Positions 43,199 through 50,913 of a stretch of DNA of 64,000 nt are shown here, one piece after another. Below the pieces are notes generated by a model, which did not search any database, was not told the origin of the DNA, and saw only the letters and a program-made list of their open reading frames with translations. Numbering within the stretch: position 1 is the first letter of the stretch; each line of letters begins with the position of its first letter. A program made the position numbers and the translations under genes. Source of the DNA: Clostridiales bacterium (GTDB lineage Bacteria > Bacillota > Clostridia > UBA1381); assembly GCA_029219585.1 (NCBI GenBank), contig JAQXTR010000011.1, positions 60,052 through 124,051 on the forward strand, written 5' to 3'.

Positions 43199-43895
43199 AA
43201 AGCTTGCGTGCGAGTATATCGGCATTAACTCGTTTGAATATGTCCTTCCCGCCAAAACAACGCAGGATGAGCTTATAGAGCTTATAGAAAAGCTTAATAA
43301 GGATGATACGGTATCGGGTATACTGTGCCAGCTTCCTGTTCCGGATCATATAAACGAGGAGGCTATTATAAATGCAATTGATCCTAAAAAGGATGTGGAC
43401 GCTTTTCATCCCGTAAACGTAGGAAAGATTATGACGGGAAATTATGATTTTGTTCCGTGTACACCGGCGGGTGTTATGGAGCTGATAAAGGAAAGCGGAA
43501 TTGATGTAAGCGGTAAGGAATGTGTTGTTGTAGGACGATCAAATATTGTAGGAAAGCCGATGTCAATGCTGCTGCTCCACCAAAACGGAACGGTAACCGT
43601 TTGTCATTCAAAAACAAAAAATTTGGCGGAAAAGACAAGGAACGCCGATATTCTTGTGGCGGCGGTTGGTATTGCGAACTTTATAACAGGCGATATGATA
43701 AAGCCGGGCGCGGTAGTAATTGATGTGGGAATAAACAGAATCGCGCCGAAAAAGCTTGTGGGCGACGTTGAATTTGAAAGTGCACAAAAGGTTGCCGCAG
43801 CAATCACGCCGGTTCCGGGCGGCGTCGGACCGATGACAATTGCAATGCTTATGAAGAATACGCTTAAGGCAGCGGAGGTAAACCAAACAAAATAA
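43044..43895 (+). CDS. folD: methylenetetrahydrofolate dehydrogenase / methenyl-THF cyclohydrolase
   Basis: About 283 residues; a bifunctional NADP-dependent enzyme of one-carbon folate metabolism. Landmarks: [20 protein letters not shown] with the catalytic Lys in [56 protein letters not shown] (nucleotide loop) and [20 protein letters not shown] lies about 8 bases before the ATG at 43044. The gene begins inside ygiQ, in a different frame, and shares 155 bases with it, so its expression probably depends on ygiQ translation. Confidence 0.93.
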   Translation: MAMLLKGKEVSARIKDEMREEVKKLQARGINPGLAVILVGEDPASQVYVRNKKLACEYIGINSFEYVLPAKTTQDELIELIEKLNKDDTVSGILCQLPVPDHINEEAIINAIDPKKDVDAFHPVNVGKIMTGNYDFVPCTPAGVMELIKESGIDVSGKECVVVGRSNIVGKPMSMLLLHQNGTVTVCHSKTKNLAEKTRNADILVAAVGIANFITGDMIKPGAVVIDVGINRIAPKKLVGDVEFESAQKVAAAITPVPGGVGPMTIAMLMKNTLKAAEVNQTK

Positions 43896-43976
43896 ATTTT
43901 TTTAACCGAATATTTACAAAAAAATGTAATAATAAATGGATTTTGTGAATATTTTCTACAAATTTTTGAAATTTGA

Positions 43977-44005
43977 TTGACATGCTTTGAAATATGATGT
44001 ATACT
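43977..44005 (+). promoter_or_regulatory. promoter for the SCP2-domain gene
   Basis: TTGACA (43977-43982), 17 bases, TATACT (44000-44005), giving a leader of about 75 bases. Confidence 0.8.
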
Positions 44006-44085
44006 TATATTGTTAAAGAACAAAATCAAAACGAATTATGACAAAGTCTATGTTTACTCAAATTCGAAGAGAGGAGATACTTTAA

Positions 44086-44583
44086 ATGACATTTGAAAAT
44101 GCATTGGAAAAGATTCAGGCTAAATTCGCCGAGGTAGACGGTACAAAGCTTGCGGATATGGCTGTACAGGTTGATCTTACAGACGAAGATTGCGGCGGTA
44201 CTTTATACTTCAAGGTTACTAATGGTGTAATTGATGTTCAGGGTTATGATTATCGTGATAACGATGCCGTAATTGATATTGCAAGAAAATCATTAATGGA
44301 CATTCTTTCGGGCAAGACTACTCTTGACAAGGCAATTGAAAAGGGTCAGGCGACAGCAAAGGGTGACTTTGATAAGCTTGATACTTTAAAGACTGCTATT
44401 CCGAAGTACGAGGCACCTTCAAAGAAGAATGACGCAAAGGCTGAGGATGCGCCTAAGGCAGCTCCGGCTAAGAGAAGCTGCGGCTCGAGAGCTAAGAAAG
44501 AGACAGCAAAGGCAGCACCTGCAAAGAATACAGCAGCAAAGAAAACTGCCGTAAAGAAGACAGCAGCAAAGAAAGAAGCATAA
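44086..44583 (+). CDS. SCP2 sterol-binding-domain protein with a histone-H1-like Lys/Ala/Pro tail
   Basis: A 165-residue protein. Residues 1-105 form an SCP2 (sterol carrier protein 2) domain: GGTLYFKVTNGVIDVQGYDY, then IDIARKSLMDILSGKTTLDK and GKGD-like QATAKGDFDKL. Bacterial SCP2 domains bind lipids in a hydrophobic pocket. Residues 108-165 are low complexity, with repeats of the AAKKTAVKKT and APAKRS kind as in histone H1 and the bacterial Hc1/AlgP-type tails that bind nucleic acid. The combination is odd. AGAGGAG lies 8 bases before the ATG; the gene has its own promoter and terminator. Confidence 0.8.
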   Translation: MTFENALEKIQAKFAEVDGTKLADMAVQVDLTDEDCGGTLYFKVTNGVIDVQGYDYRDNDAVIDIARKSLMDILSGKTTLDKAIEKGQATAKGDFDKLDTLKTAIPKYEAPSKKNDAKAEDAPKAAPAKRSCGSRAKKETAKAAPAKNTAAKKTAVKKTAAKKEA

Positions 44584-44615
44584 GCTTTGTATAAATGATA
44601 TAGAGCAAGCAATCA

Positions 44616-44655
44616 ATGGGGATTCTGTGAATACTTACGGAATCCCCATATTATT
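44616..44655 (+). terminator. hairpin terminator after the SCP2-domain gene
   Basis: ATGGGGATTCTGT pairs with ACGGAATCCCCAT (13 pairs), followed by ATTATT. Strong stem, weak T run. Confidence 0.65.
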
Positions 44656-44667
44656 AAGCATAAAAAA

Positions 44668-44698
44668 GTTCCCTATTGCTAATATTTATTCTGGGAAC
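44668..44698. repeat. short inverted repeat before icd
   Basis: GTTCCC (44668-44673) and GGGAAC (44693-44698) in an AT-rich setting about 30 bases before icd. Could be an operator or a leader stem; nothing more can be said. Confidence 0.35.
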
Positions 44699-44727
44699 AT
44701 AAATATATAAATCCGGAGGGAAACAAC

Positions 44728-45936
44728 ATGGCTAAAATTCAAATGACGACACCTATAGTTGAGATGGACGGAGATGAGATGACCAGAGTTATCTGGAAAA
44801 TGATTAAGGATATTCTCATTGAGCCGTATGTGGAGCTTAAATCCGAATACTATGATCTTGGACTGGTACACAGGAACGAAACAAATGATCAGGTAACCTT
44901 CGACAGTGCTGAGGCAACAAAGAAATACGGAGTTGCGGTAAAGTGCGCAACAATCACACCGAATGCTGCGCGTATGACAGAGTATGACCTCAAGGAGATG
45001 TGGAAGTCTCCAAACGGTACAATAAGAGCGATTCTTGACGGTACCGTGTTCAGAACTCCTATTCTTGTAAAGGGTATTGTTCCGTATATTCCGACATGGA
45101 CAAAGCCGATAACAATCGCGCGTCACGCATATGGCGACGTATACAAGAATGTTGAAATGCAGGTTCCGGCAGGCGGCAAGGCAGAGCTTGTTTATACAGA
45201 CAAGGACGGCAACGAAACAAGAGAAACAATCCATGAGTTCAAAAACAGCGGTATTATTCAGGGACTTCACAACCGCGACGAGAGTATTGAGTCGTTTGCA
45301 AGAGCATGCTTCAATTATGCTCTTGACCTTAAGGAGGACATATGGTTTGCAACAAAGGACACTATCTCAAAGAAGTATGACCACCGCTTTAAGGATATTT
45401 TCCAGGAGATTTTTGATAAGGAATATAAGGAAAAGTTTGACAAGGCGGGCATAGAATATTTCTATACTCTGATTGATGACGCCGTAGCAAGAGTAATCCG
45501 TTCAAACGGCGGCTATATCTGGGCATGCAAGAACTATGACGGCGATGTTATGTCGGACATGGTTGCTACCGCATACGGCTCGCTTGCGATGATGACATCC
45601 GTTCTTGTATCACCTGACGGCATATATGAGTATGAGGCGGCGCACGGTACGGTTCAGAGACATTATTATAAGCATCTCAAGGGGGAGGAAACCTCAACAA
45701 ATTCGGTTGCAACATTGTTTGCATGGTCAGGCGCACTCAGAAAGCGCGGTGAGCTTGATAACCTTCCGGAGCTTGTAAACTATGCGGATTGTCTTGAAAA
45801 GGCAACAATTCAGACAATTGAGGACGGTGTTATGACAGGTGATCTCTATGCTATGTCACAGCTTGAGAATAAGAGAAAGGTCAACACAGAGGACTTTTTG
45901 AAGGCTATAGATGAAAGATTAAAGGCAATGCTTTAA
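44728..45936 (+). CDS. icd: isocitrate dehydrogenase, NADP-dependent (eukaryotic-like type)
   Basis: A 402-residue enzyme that oxidises isocitrate to 2-oxoglutarate, the carbon skeleton for GS-GOGAT. The opening [20 protein letters not shown] and [20 protein letters not shown] with [16 protein letters not shown] (substrate Ser and Arg residues) match the type found in eukaryotes and some anaerobes, rather than the E. coli type. [20 protein letters not shown] carries NADP-binding residues. GGAGG lies 9 bases before the ATG. No citrate synthase or aconitase gene adjoins it. Confidence 0.95.
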   Translation: MAKIQMTTPIVEMDGDEMTRVIWKMIKDILIEPYVELKSEYYDLGLVHRNETNDQVTFDSAEATKKYGVAVKCATITPNAARMTEYDLKEMWKSPNGTIRAILDGTVFRTPILVKGIVPYIPTWTKPITIARHAYGDVYKNVEMQVPAGGKAELVYTDKDGNETRETIHEFKNSGIIQGLHNRDESIESFARACFNYALDLKEDIWFATKDTISKKYDHRFKDIFQEIFDKEYKEKFDKAGIEYFYTLIDDAVARVIRSNGGYIWACKNYDGDVMSDMVATAYGSLAMMTSVLVSPDGIYEYEAAHGTVQRHYYKHLKGEETSTNSVATLFAWSGALRKRGELDNLPELVNYADCLEKATIQTIEDGVMTGDLYAMSQLENKRKVNTEDFLKAIDERLKAML

Positions 45937-45976
45937 TATTATTCATTTGCAAAAAATATTACTATTCAGGCATGAG

Positions 45977-46050
45977 CAGACAGCGGTTATTATCTCCGGC
46001 GCTGCGCACCCTTCTCACCGCCATGCGCCTCCGACAACAACCGCTGTCTG
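45977..46050. repeat. 74-base palindromic element, GC-rich
   Basis: CAGACAGCGGTT (45977-45988) and AACCGCTGTCTG (46039-46050) are perfect complements; inside, GGCGC and GCGCC form a second stem. It is richer in GC than its surroundings and lacks a T run, so it is a poor terminator. It may be a dispersed palindromic repeat or a small structured RNA. Confidence 0.65.
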
Positions 46051-46075
46051 TGCATTTTCGATAGGATAGTAACAA

Positions 46076-46108
46076 AAAAATGACGGCTCGATTTGAACCG
46101 TCATTTTT
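46076..46108. terminator. bidirectional terminator between icd and the Nif11-like gene
   Basis: AAAAATGACGG (46076-46086) pairs with CCGTCATTTTT (46098-46108) around an 11-base loop. Confidence 0.85.
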
Positions 46109-46120
46109 ATTGCCGTATTT

Positions 46121-46393
46121 TTATCCGATAGCGTCAAAGAACATACCCAGAAAATCCGACCAAACGTCAAACGTATGCTCGCCGCCGCCGTTCTGACTGC
46201 GCAGCATGGTATCGCAGAACTCGTCACCGAGATCGGCAAGCTCACCCAGGGGGATATTATAGCCGTGTTTCTTTGCAACATCACAGAAATCCTTGTAGTA
46301 ATCCTTTGATGTCCGAGTTGCTTTAAGCTCCGCCTTAAGCGCCTCGTCATGCTTAGCATGCTCCTGAAGCCTTGTAAGCTCGTCCTGTATCAT
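46121..46393 (-). CDS. Nif11-like leader peptide (candidate RiPP precursor)
   Basis: About 90 residues. The front (1-62, DELTRLQEHAKHDEALKAEL then FCDVAKKHGYNIPLGELADL) has the helical pattern of Nif11-family leader peptides. A triple glycine (NGGG, 68-71) follows, then a 19-residue end rich in aromatic and acidic residues (GEHTFDVWSDFLGMFFDAIG). In Nif11-type precursors a Gly-Gly site is where the leader is removed and the rest becomes the product. No modifying enzyme, protease or exporter lies nearby. Start: the ATG at 46393 (AAAGGA 11 bases upstream); a GTG three codons earlier sits too close to it. Confidence 0.6.
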   Translation of the reverse strand: MIQDELTRLQEHAKHDEALKAELKATRTSKDYYKDFCDVAKKHGYNIPLGELADLGDEFCDTMLRSQNGGGEHTFDVWSDFLGMFFDAIG

Positions 46394-46428
46394 ATGTATC
46401 ACAATCCTTTCCTTTACTTACTGGCTTA

Positions 46429-46457
46429 ATTTTAACATATTCACAGCAGCAAATCAA
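46429..46457 (-). promoter_or_regulatory. promoter for the Nif11-like gene
   Basis: On the minus strand TTGATT (complement of 46452-46457), 17 bases, TAAAAT (complement of 46429-46434), about 30 bases before the start. Confidence 0.65.
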
Positions 46458-46486
46458 TAGAAAACGAAAAAAAACTAGTTACCCTA

Positions 46487-46515
46487 TTGACATTTTGGTT
46501 AGTCTGTGCTAATAT
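46487..46515 (+). promoter_or_regulatory. promoter for the Cys-rich small membrane protein
   Basis: TTGACA (46487-46492), 17 bases, TAATAT (46510-46515), about 20 bases before the ATG, and divergent from the promoter of the Nif11-like gene. Confidence 0.7.
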
Positions 46516-46534
46516 ATAGATGAGGTGACAGAAT

Positions 46535-46693
46535 ATGAACATTGGAACATTAATTGTTTTATCGGTATTGACAGCTGCGGTGGTCGGAATAATTTTTAAG
46601 CTTATAAAAGACAATAAAGCAGGGAAACGCTGCTGCGGAGGAGATTGCGGCAGCTGCTGCGGCTGTCCGCACAGCGCTAAAACAAAAAAATAA
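46535..46693 (+). CDS. FeoB-associated-type Cys-rich membrane protein
   Basis: A 52-residue protein: one membrane segment (about 3-23), a short basic stretch, then a cysteine cluster RCCGGDCGSCCGCPHS (32-47) and a Lys-rich end. This matches the small Cys-rich proteins usually found next to FeoB ferrous-iron transporters, thought to bind iron or Fe-S on the cytoplasmic side. No feoA or feoB is in the window, so it is an orphan here. GAGGTG lies 7 bases before the ATG and a good promoter precedes it. Confidence 0.75.
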   Translation: MNIGTLIVLSVLTAAVVGIIFKLIKDNKAGKRCCGGDCGSCCGCPHSAKTKK

Positions 46694-46701
46694 GCGCCAT
46701 A

Positions 46702-47331
46702 TTACAGACGCCCGTCCGATATTGCAGCAGCCTTTGAAAAAGCGCAGCCGCAATAGCTCTGACGATATAAACCATAAACGGCTGAAAGCTCACAGGAGCG
46801 TTTATAGCCGTTTTTCTTTTTGAAATCCGAAAACAGATACGGCACATCATACTTCTCTGATAATTCCGCGCCGATCTCATTCAGCTTCTGAGCGTTCTTA
46901 TGCGGACTGATTGAAAGGGTTGTGGTAAAATAATCAAAACCGCCCTTCTTTGCAGCCTTTGCCGTCTCCTCAAGCCGCAGACGATAGCATTTAAAGCAGC
47001 GTTCGCCGCCCTCAGGGAGCGTTTCCATTCCCTTGGACAGTGTGAGAAAGCTTTCCGGATCATATTTGCCGTATAATAGTTTTATCTCATTCTTATGCGG
47101 CAGCTCAGCGATAAGTCTTTTTATCTCCTCAGCGCGCCTTTCATACTCTATCTTCTCTGTTATATTGGGATTATAGAAAAATACCGTAATCTCAAAATAT
47201 TCATTAAGATATTCCAGAACATAGCTTGAGCAGGGTGCGCAGCAGGCATGGAGCAAGAGTGACGGCTTCAGACCGTTCTTTACTATATTTTCAAGTGTTT
47301 TATTTAAAATTATCTGATAATTCTGTTTCAT
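46702..47331 (-). CDS. queH: epoxyqueuosine reductase QueH
   Basis: About 209 residues of the DUF208/QueH family, which performs the last step of queuosine synthesis in tRNA without cobalamin. The Fe-S and metal cysteines are visible in LLHACCAPCSSYVLEYL near the start and in GGERCFKCYRLRLEE in the middle; NGYKRSCELSAVYGLYRQSYCGC (split here as NGYKRSCELS and YRQSYCGC) near the end is also typical. Start: GGAG 7 bases before the ATG at 47331. It converges with the small Cys-rich gene, with only 8 bases between the stops. Confidence 0.92.
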   Translation of the reverse strand: MKQNYQIILNKTLENIVKNGLKPSLLLHACCAPCSSYVLEYLNEYFEITVFFYNPNITEKIEYERRAEEIKRLIAELPHKNEIKLLYGKYDPESFLTLSKGMETLPEGGERCFKCYRLRLEETAKAAKKGGFDYFTTTLSISPHKNAQKLNEIGAELSEKYDVPYLFSDFKKKNGYKRSCELSAVYGLYRQSYCGCAFSKAAAISDGRL

Positions 47332-47353
47332 AGCTGTTCTCCGAATCAGTGTT

Positions 47354-47388
47354 TTGTATATTATACAACAATCCGGGCGAAAACGCAA
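47354..47388 (-). promoter_or_regulatory. promoter for queH with an overlapping 15-base palindrome
   Basis: On the minus strand TTGCGT (complement of 47383-47388), 17 bases, TATAAT (complement of 47360-47365). The palindrome TTGTATATTATACAA (47354-47368) covers the -10 box and could be an operator. Confidence 0.55.
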
Positions 47389-47438
47389 GTACATAAAACC
47401 GTTTTGTATTACTTTTTGAGGAAATCGTTAAAAAAATA

Positions 47439-47467
47439 TTGACTTTGAACCGCCGTTATTATATAAT
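47439..47467 (+). promoter_or_regulatory. promoter for rhaM
   Basis: TTGACT (47439-47444), 17 bases, TATAAT (47462-47467), 26 bases before the ATG. Confidence 0.8.
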
Positions 47468-47493
47468 TAATAAAAAAGCAGGAGGACGCAGAA

Positions 47494-47808
47494 ATGGTAA
47501 GAAAAGCTTTGACAATGAACGTATATCCGGAGTACATAGACGAGTACATAAAGCGCCACGATGAGCTCTGGCCTGAAATGAAGGAAATGATCCATGAGTA
47601 CGGCTGCAGAAACTACTCAATTTTCGTAAACAGAGAAACAAAAACTCTTTTTGCTTATCTTGAAATCGAGGATGAGGAGAAGTGGGCAAAGGCGGCGGAT
47701 ACGGAAATCAACAGAAAGTGGTGGGATTATATGGCACCTATTATGGAAACAAATCCCGACAACAGCCCTGTTGAAGTACCGCTTGAGCAAGCGTTTCATC
47801 TGGATTGA
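47494..47808 (+). CDS. rhaM: L-rhamnose mutarotase
   Basis: A 104-residue protein of the RhaM/YiiL family that interconverts the alpha and beta forms of L-rhamnose. Typical text: the basic-aromatic start VRKALTMNVYPEYIDEYIKR, HDELWPEMKEMIHEYGCRNYS, and WWDYMAPIMETNPDNSP at the end, with the catalytic His in HDELWPE. AGGAGG lies 9 bases before the ATG. No other rhamnose genes are near, so it works with genes elsewhere or on sugars released by the glycosidases. Confidence 0.92.
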   Translation: MVRKALTMNVYPEYIDEYIKRHDELWPEMKEMIHEYGCRNYSIFVNRETKTLFAYLEIEDEEKWAKAADTEINRKWWDYMAPIMETNPDNSPVEVPLEQAFHLD

Positions 47809-47812
47809 CCGC

Positions 47813-47847
47813 AAAAACAGGGAGCAGCTATGCTTCCTGTTTTTTTG
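47813..47847 (+). terminator. intrinsic terminator after rhaM
   Basis: AAAAACAGGGAGCA pairs with TGCTTCCTGTTTTT (one mismatch) around GCTA, with further T residues. Confidence 0.85.
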
Positions 47848-47857
47848 AAAAAAAGTA

Positions 47858-47886
47858 TTGCAAAATCGAAAAACATATGTTATAAT
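47858..47886 (+). promoter_or_regulatory. promoter for glnA
   Basis: TTGCAA (47858-47863), 17 bases, TATAAT (47881-47886). The transcript would start near 47893, just before an intrinsic terminator. Confidence 0.75.
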
Positions 47887-47895
47887 AAGCTTACA

Positions 47896-47931
47896 TGCAA
47901 AGGCGCACAGTTCATTTTGTGCGCTTTTTTT
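47896..47931 (+). promoter_or_regulatory. intrinsic terminator (attenuator) in the glnA leader
   Basis: GCGCACA (47903-47909) pairs with TGTGCGC (47918-47924), followed by seven T residues. It lies between the promoter and glnA, so most transcripts should stop after about 40 bases unless antitermination occurs. A competing small stem TGC/GCA (47896-47898, 47905-47907) would close the hexaloop AAAGGC, which has A at position 1 and G at 4 as ANTAR targets do, but it has only three pairs. Confidence 0.65.
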
Positions 47932-47977
47932 CATAAACAGCAGGTAAAATCAATTATCATATACAGGAGGTATTGTT

Positions 47978-49309
47978 ATGACACCTAAGGATACAATATT
48001 ACAGAGGGTCGAGGACGAGGATGTCAGGTTTATCAGACTTCAGTTTACCGATATGCTCGGCCGTATGCGCAATATGGCAATAACGGTAGATAAGCTAAAC
48101 GACGCACTCGATAATCTCTGTATTTTCGACGGCTCTGCTATAGACGGCTTTGCCAATATTGAGGAAAGTGATCTTTATCTTCATCCCGATCCGACAACCT
48201 TTGCAATATTCCCGTGGCGCCCGCACAACGGAAAGGTTGCAAGGCTTATTTGCGATGTATATACGCCTGACGGTCAGCCGCTTGAATATAATCCGAGGCT
48301 TATACTTGAACGAGTTTTGAAGGAAGCGGAGGAGATGGGCTTTACATTTAAAATCGGACCGGAAATGGAGTTCTTCCTCTTTAATACCGACGAGATTGGC
48401 AGACCGACAACTGAAACAAACGATCACGGCAGCTATTTTGATATTGCTCCGCTTGATAACGGCGAAAACACCAGGCGTGATATATGTCTTACGCTTGAGG
48501 ATATGGGATACGTTATTGAGGCGTCGCATCATGAAATGGCGCGGGGGCAGCATGAGATAGTATTTAAGGCCGATGACGCGCTCACAACCGCGGACAGGAT
48601 TATAACAAGCAAGATGGTTATAAAGACGATTGCAAAGCGCAACGGTCTGCATGCGACATTTATGCCCAAGCCGTTTGCAAATGAGTGGGGATCGGGTATG
48701 CACCTTAATATGTGGCTTGAAACGGACGGAAAAAATGTGTTTGAATATAACCCGGCGGAAAAGAAATTCCCCGATGCGGCATACCGCTTTATTGCAGGCC
48801 TGCTGCACTACACACGTGAAATTTCATGCCTTACAAATCCTACGGTAAATTCATACAGGCGTTTTATCCAGGGCGCGGATGCTCCGTGTCATATCTCATG
48901 GTCGGAAAATAACAGGAGTCTTCTGATACGTGCAATAAGAACGCGAAAGCCCGAAAATTCACTCATTGAATACCGTTCACCTGACGGTACGGCAAATCCT
49001 TATCTTGCGATTGCCGCAATCCTGAAGGCGGGGCTTGAGGGTATAAAGGACAGCAGCATTGTTCTTCCACCGAGCATCGGAATGAATGTGTGCGATATAA
49101 CCGAGGAGGAAAAATCACTTATGGGTATAAAGAAAATGCCGGTAAGCCTTAATGAAGCTCTGAAGATAGCAAGAGATTCAAAGCTTATTGAGGATATTCT
49201 CGGAGCAAAGCTCAAGGAGCATTATATTGCGAACAAGGAGGCTGAATATGACGACTACCGACGCGCGGTAAGTCAATGGGAGCTTGACAGGTATCTTGTT
49301 CAGTATTAA
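47978..49309 (+). CDS. glnA: glutamine synthetase, type I
   Basis: A 443-residue GSI enzyme that makes glutamine from glutamate, ammonia and ATP. Signatures: FDGSAIDGFANIEESDLYLH (the Asp-50-type loop), the metal and ATP motifs KIGPEMEFFLF, KPFANEWGSGMHLNMWLE and NPTVNSYRRF. Its size and lack of the adenylylation Tyr loop fit the GSI-alpha form of Firmicutes, controlled by feedback and transcription. AGGAGG precedes the ATG. The ANTAR gene follows 41 bases downstream and the leader contains an intrinsic terminator. Confidence 0.96.
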   Translation: MTPKDTILQRVEDEDVRFIRLQFTDMLGRMRNMAITVDKLNDALDNLCIFDGSAIDGFANIEESDLYLHPDPTTFAIFPWRPHNGKVARLICDVYTPDGQPLEYNPRLILERVLKEAEEMGFTFKIGPEMEFFLFNTDEIGRPTTETNDHGSYFDIAPLDNGENTRRDICLTLEDMGYVIEASHHEMARGQHEIVFKADDALTTADRIITSKMVIKTIAKRNGLHATFMPKPFANEWGSGMHLNMWLETDGKNVFEYNPAEKKFPDAAYRFIAGLLHYTREISCLTNPTVNSYRRFIQGADAPCHISWSENNRSLLIRAIRTRKPENSLIEYRSPDGTANPYLAIAAILKAGLEGIKDSSIVLPPSIGMNVCDITEEEKSLMGIKKMPVSLNEALKIARDSKLIEDILGAKLKEHYIANKEAEYDDYRRAVSQWELDRYLVQY

Positions 49310-49350
49310 CCTGTTCCGGTTAAATCATCTGACAGTAAGGAGGGCGGATT

Positions 49351-49887
49351 TTGGAACGTATTATTCTGGCTTTTTCAAGCGATCAGACGGCTGTAAAAAT
49401 TAAAAGCATGCTTGAAGGCAGCGGATTTGCGACTGATAATACGGTTTGTCATTCTGCCGCCGAGCTGCTGCGCGCGGTTGATCATTATGACGAGATACTT
49501 ATAATAATGGGCTTCAAGCTGCCGGATATGGTTGCCGATGAGGTGTATGAGCATATACATTCAGGCTGCAGGCTGATGTCAATAGTAAGAGCCGAGCATG
49601 TCGATGATATATGTAATGACGATATATTCGTTCTGCCGTTGCCGGTAACAAGGCAAAGACTTATTTCATCAATCAATCTGTTCCTCGGAAACATACCGGA
49701 GGATAAGAAAAAAGGAACAAGATCGCCTGAAGAAAATAAGCTGATTGAAAAAGCCAAGCTGTTTTTAATGGAACGCTATCATATGACTGAGCAGCAGGCA
49801 CACCGATTTATCCAGAAGCGAAGCATGGATACGGGCGCAAGGACTATAGATACCGCGCGGACAATACTTAATATCGACGGCGAATAA
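49351..49887 (+). CDS. ANTAR-domain antiterminator with a degenerate receiver (NitR/GlnR-like)
   Basis: About 178 residues starting at TTG (GGAGGG 8 bases upstream; no nearby ATG). Residues 1-110 have a receiver-like fold but lack phosphorylation residues: the strand that should end in the acceptor Asp reads EILIIMGFKLPDM, and the conserved Lys position reads LPLPV. Residues 125-175 (KLIEKAKLFLMERYHMTEQQ then ARTIDTARTILN) form an ANTAR domain, which binds hexaloop RNA hairpins to prevent termination. In solventogenic clostridia a protein of this kind downstream of glnA controls it by antitermination; the same role is inferred here. Confidence 0.8.
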   Translation: MERIILAFSSDQTAVKIKSMLEGSGFATDNTVCHSAAELLRAVDHYDEILIIMGFKLPDMVADEVYEHIHSGCRLMSIVRAEHVDDICNDDIFVLPLPVTRQRLISSINLFLGNIPEDKKKGTRSPEENKLIEKAKLFLMERYHMTEQQAHRFIQKRSMDTGARTIDTARTILNIDGE

Positions 49888-49924
49888 TAAAGCATGCATA
49901 ATAATAGAAAGGGTTTGATTTACA

Positions 49925-50770
49925 ATGCAGACATTTAAATTCACAAAAATGCACGGAGCGGGAAACGATTACATATATGTTAACTGCCTGGACAAAACAA
50001 TTGAGGACATTAACGCCACGGCAAAGAAAGTATCTGACAGACATTTCGGCATCGGCTCTGACGGGCTTGTCCTTATATGCCGTTCCGATAAGGCAGATTT
50101 CAGAATGGATATGTATAACAGCGACGGAACTCAGGCGGAGATGTGCGGCAATGCGACGCGCTGTGTAGGCAAATACGTCCACGACAAGGGACTTACCGAC
50201 AAGACGACAATTACCTTGGAAACCCTTGCGGGAATTAAAACGCTGGAGCTTTATCTTGACGATAAGGGGGAGGTAGAAACGGTAAGAGTTAATATGGGAC
50301 AGCCGGAGCTTGTACCGAAGAATATACCGATTGATTCGGAGCTTGACCGTTTCATAAGTCAGCCGGTGAGGGTGGACGGAAAGGAGTACCTTGTAACGGG
50401 TGTTTCAATGGGCAATCCTCACGCGGTTACATATATTGATGATACCGACAGTCTTGAAATTGAAAAGATAGGTCCGAAATTCGAAAATCATACTCTTTTC
50501 CCCAGACGTATTAATACCGAATTTGCCCGGATAGTTGACAGGAATACAATAAAAATGAGAGTATGGGAAAGAGGTGCGGGAGAGACTCTCGCGTGCGGAA
50601 CGGGCGCGTGCGCAACATTGGTTGCGGCAACCCTTGACGGATATGTTGACGGTGAGGCAGACCTTGTTCTTCTCGGCGGTACTCTGCATATAAAGTGGGA
50701 TAAATCGGACAACTGTGTATATATGACAGGACCGGCAAGCTTTGTGTTTGAAGGCGAGATAACCGTATGA
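49925..50770 (+). CDS. dapF: diaminopimelate epimerase
   Basis: A 281-residue enzyme that converts LL- to meso-diaminopimelate for lysine and peptidoglycan. The two catalytic cysteines are visible in [14 protein letters not shown] (first base) and [18 protein letters not shown] (second). The start [16 protein letters not shown] is typical. GAAAGGG precedes the ATG by about 10 bases. It follows the ANTAR gene by 37 bases with no terminator, so it may be in the glnA transcript. Confidence 0.95.
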   Translation: MQTFKFTKMHGAGNDYIYVNCLDKTIEDINATAKKVSDRHFGIGSDGLVLICRSDKADFRMDMYNSDGTQAEMCGNATRCVGKYVHDKGLTDKTTITLETLAGIKTLELYLDDKGEVETVRVNMGQPELVPKNIPIDSELDRFISQPVRVDGKEYLVTGVSMGNPHAVTYIDDTDSLEIEKIGPKFENHTLFPRRINTEFARIVDRNTIKMRVWERGAGETLACGTGACATLVAATLDGYVDGEADLVLLGGTLHIKWDKSDNCVYMTGPASFVFEGEITV

Positions 50771-50777
50771 TATAGAA

Positions 50778-50813
50778 TATTGACTGTTTAATATGGCAGT
50801 CAATACTAAATTT
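50778..50813 (+). terminator. weak terminator-like hairpin after dapF
   Basis: TATTGACTG (50778-50786) pairs with CAGTCAATA (50797-50805), followed by CTAAATTTTG. AT-rich stem of 9 pairs. Confidence 0.5.
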
Positions 50814-50828
50814 TGTATAAATTGAGTA

Positions 50829-50857
50829 TTGAATTTTTATTCATATACGTGTATAAT
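50829..50857 (+). promoter_or_regulatory. promoter for dapL
   Basis: TTGAAT (50829-50834), 17 bases, TATAAT (50852-50857), about 57 bases before the ATG. Confidence 0.75.
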
Positions 50858-50913
50858 TTAAAATACGTAAACGGGCATATTGTGTCTGCTTACATGAAAG
50901 AAGGAAATTAAAA

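Noticed and set aside
48095..48808. Minus-strand frame of 237 residues opposite glnA
   Set aside because: It is antisense to a highly conserved enzyme and has no start signals or family resemblance.
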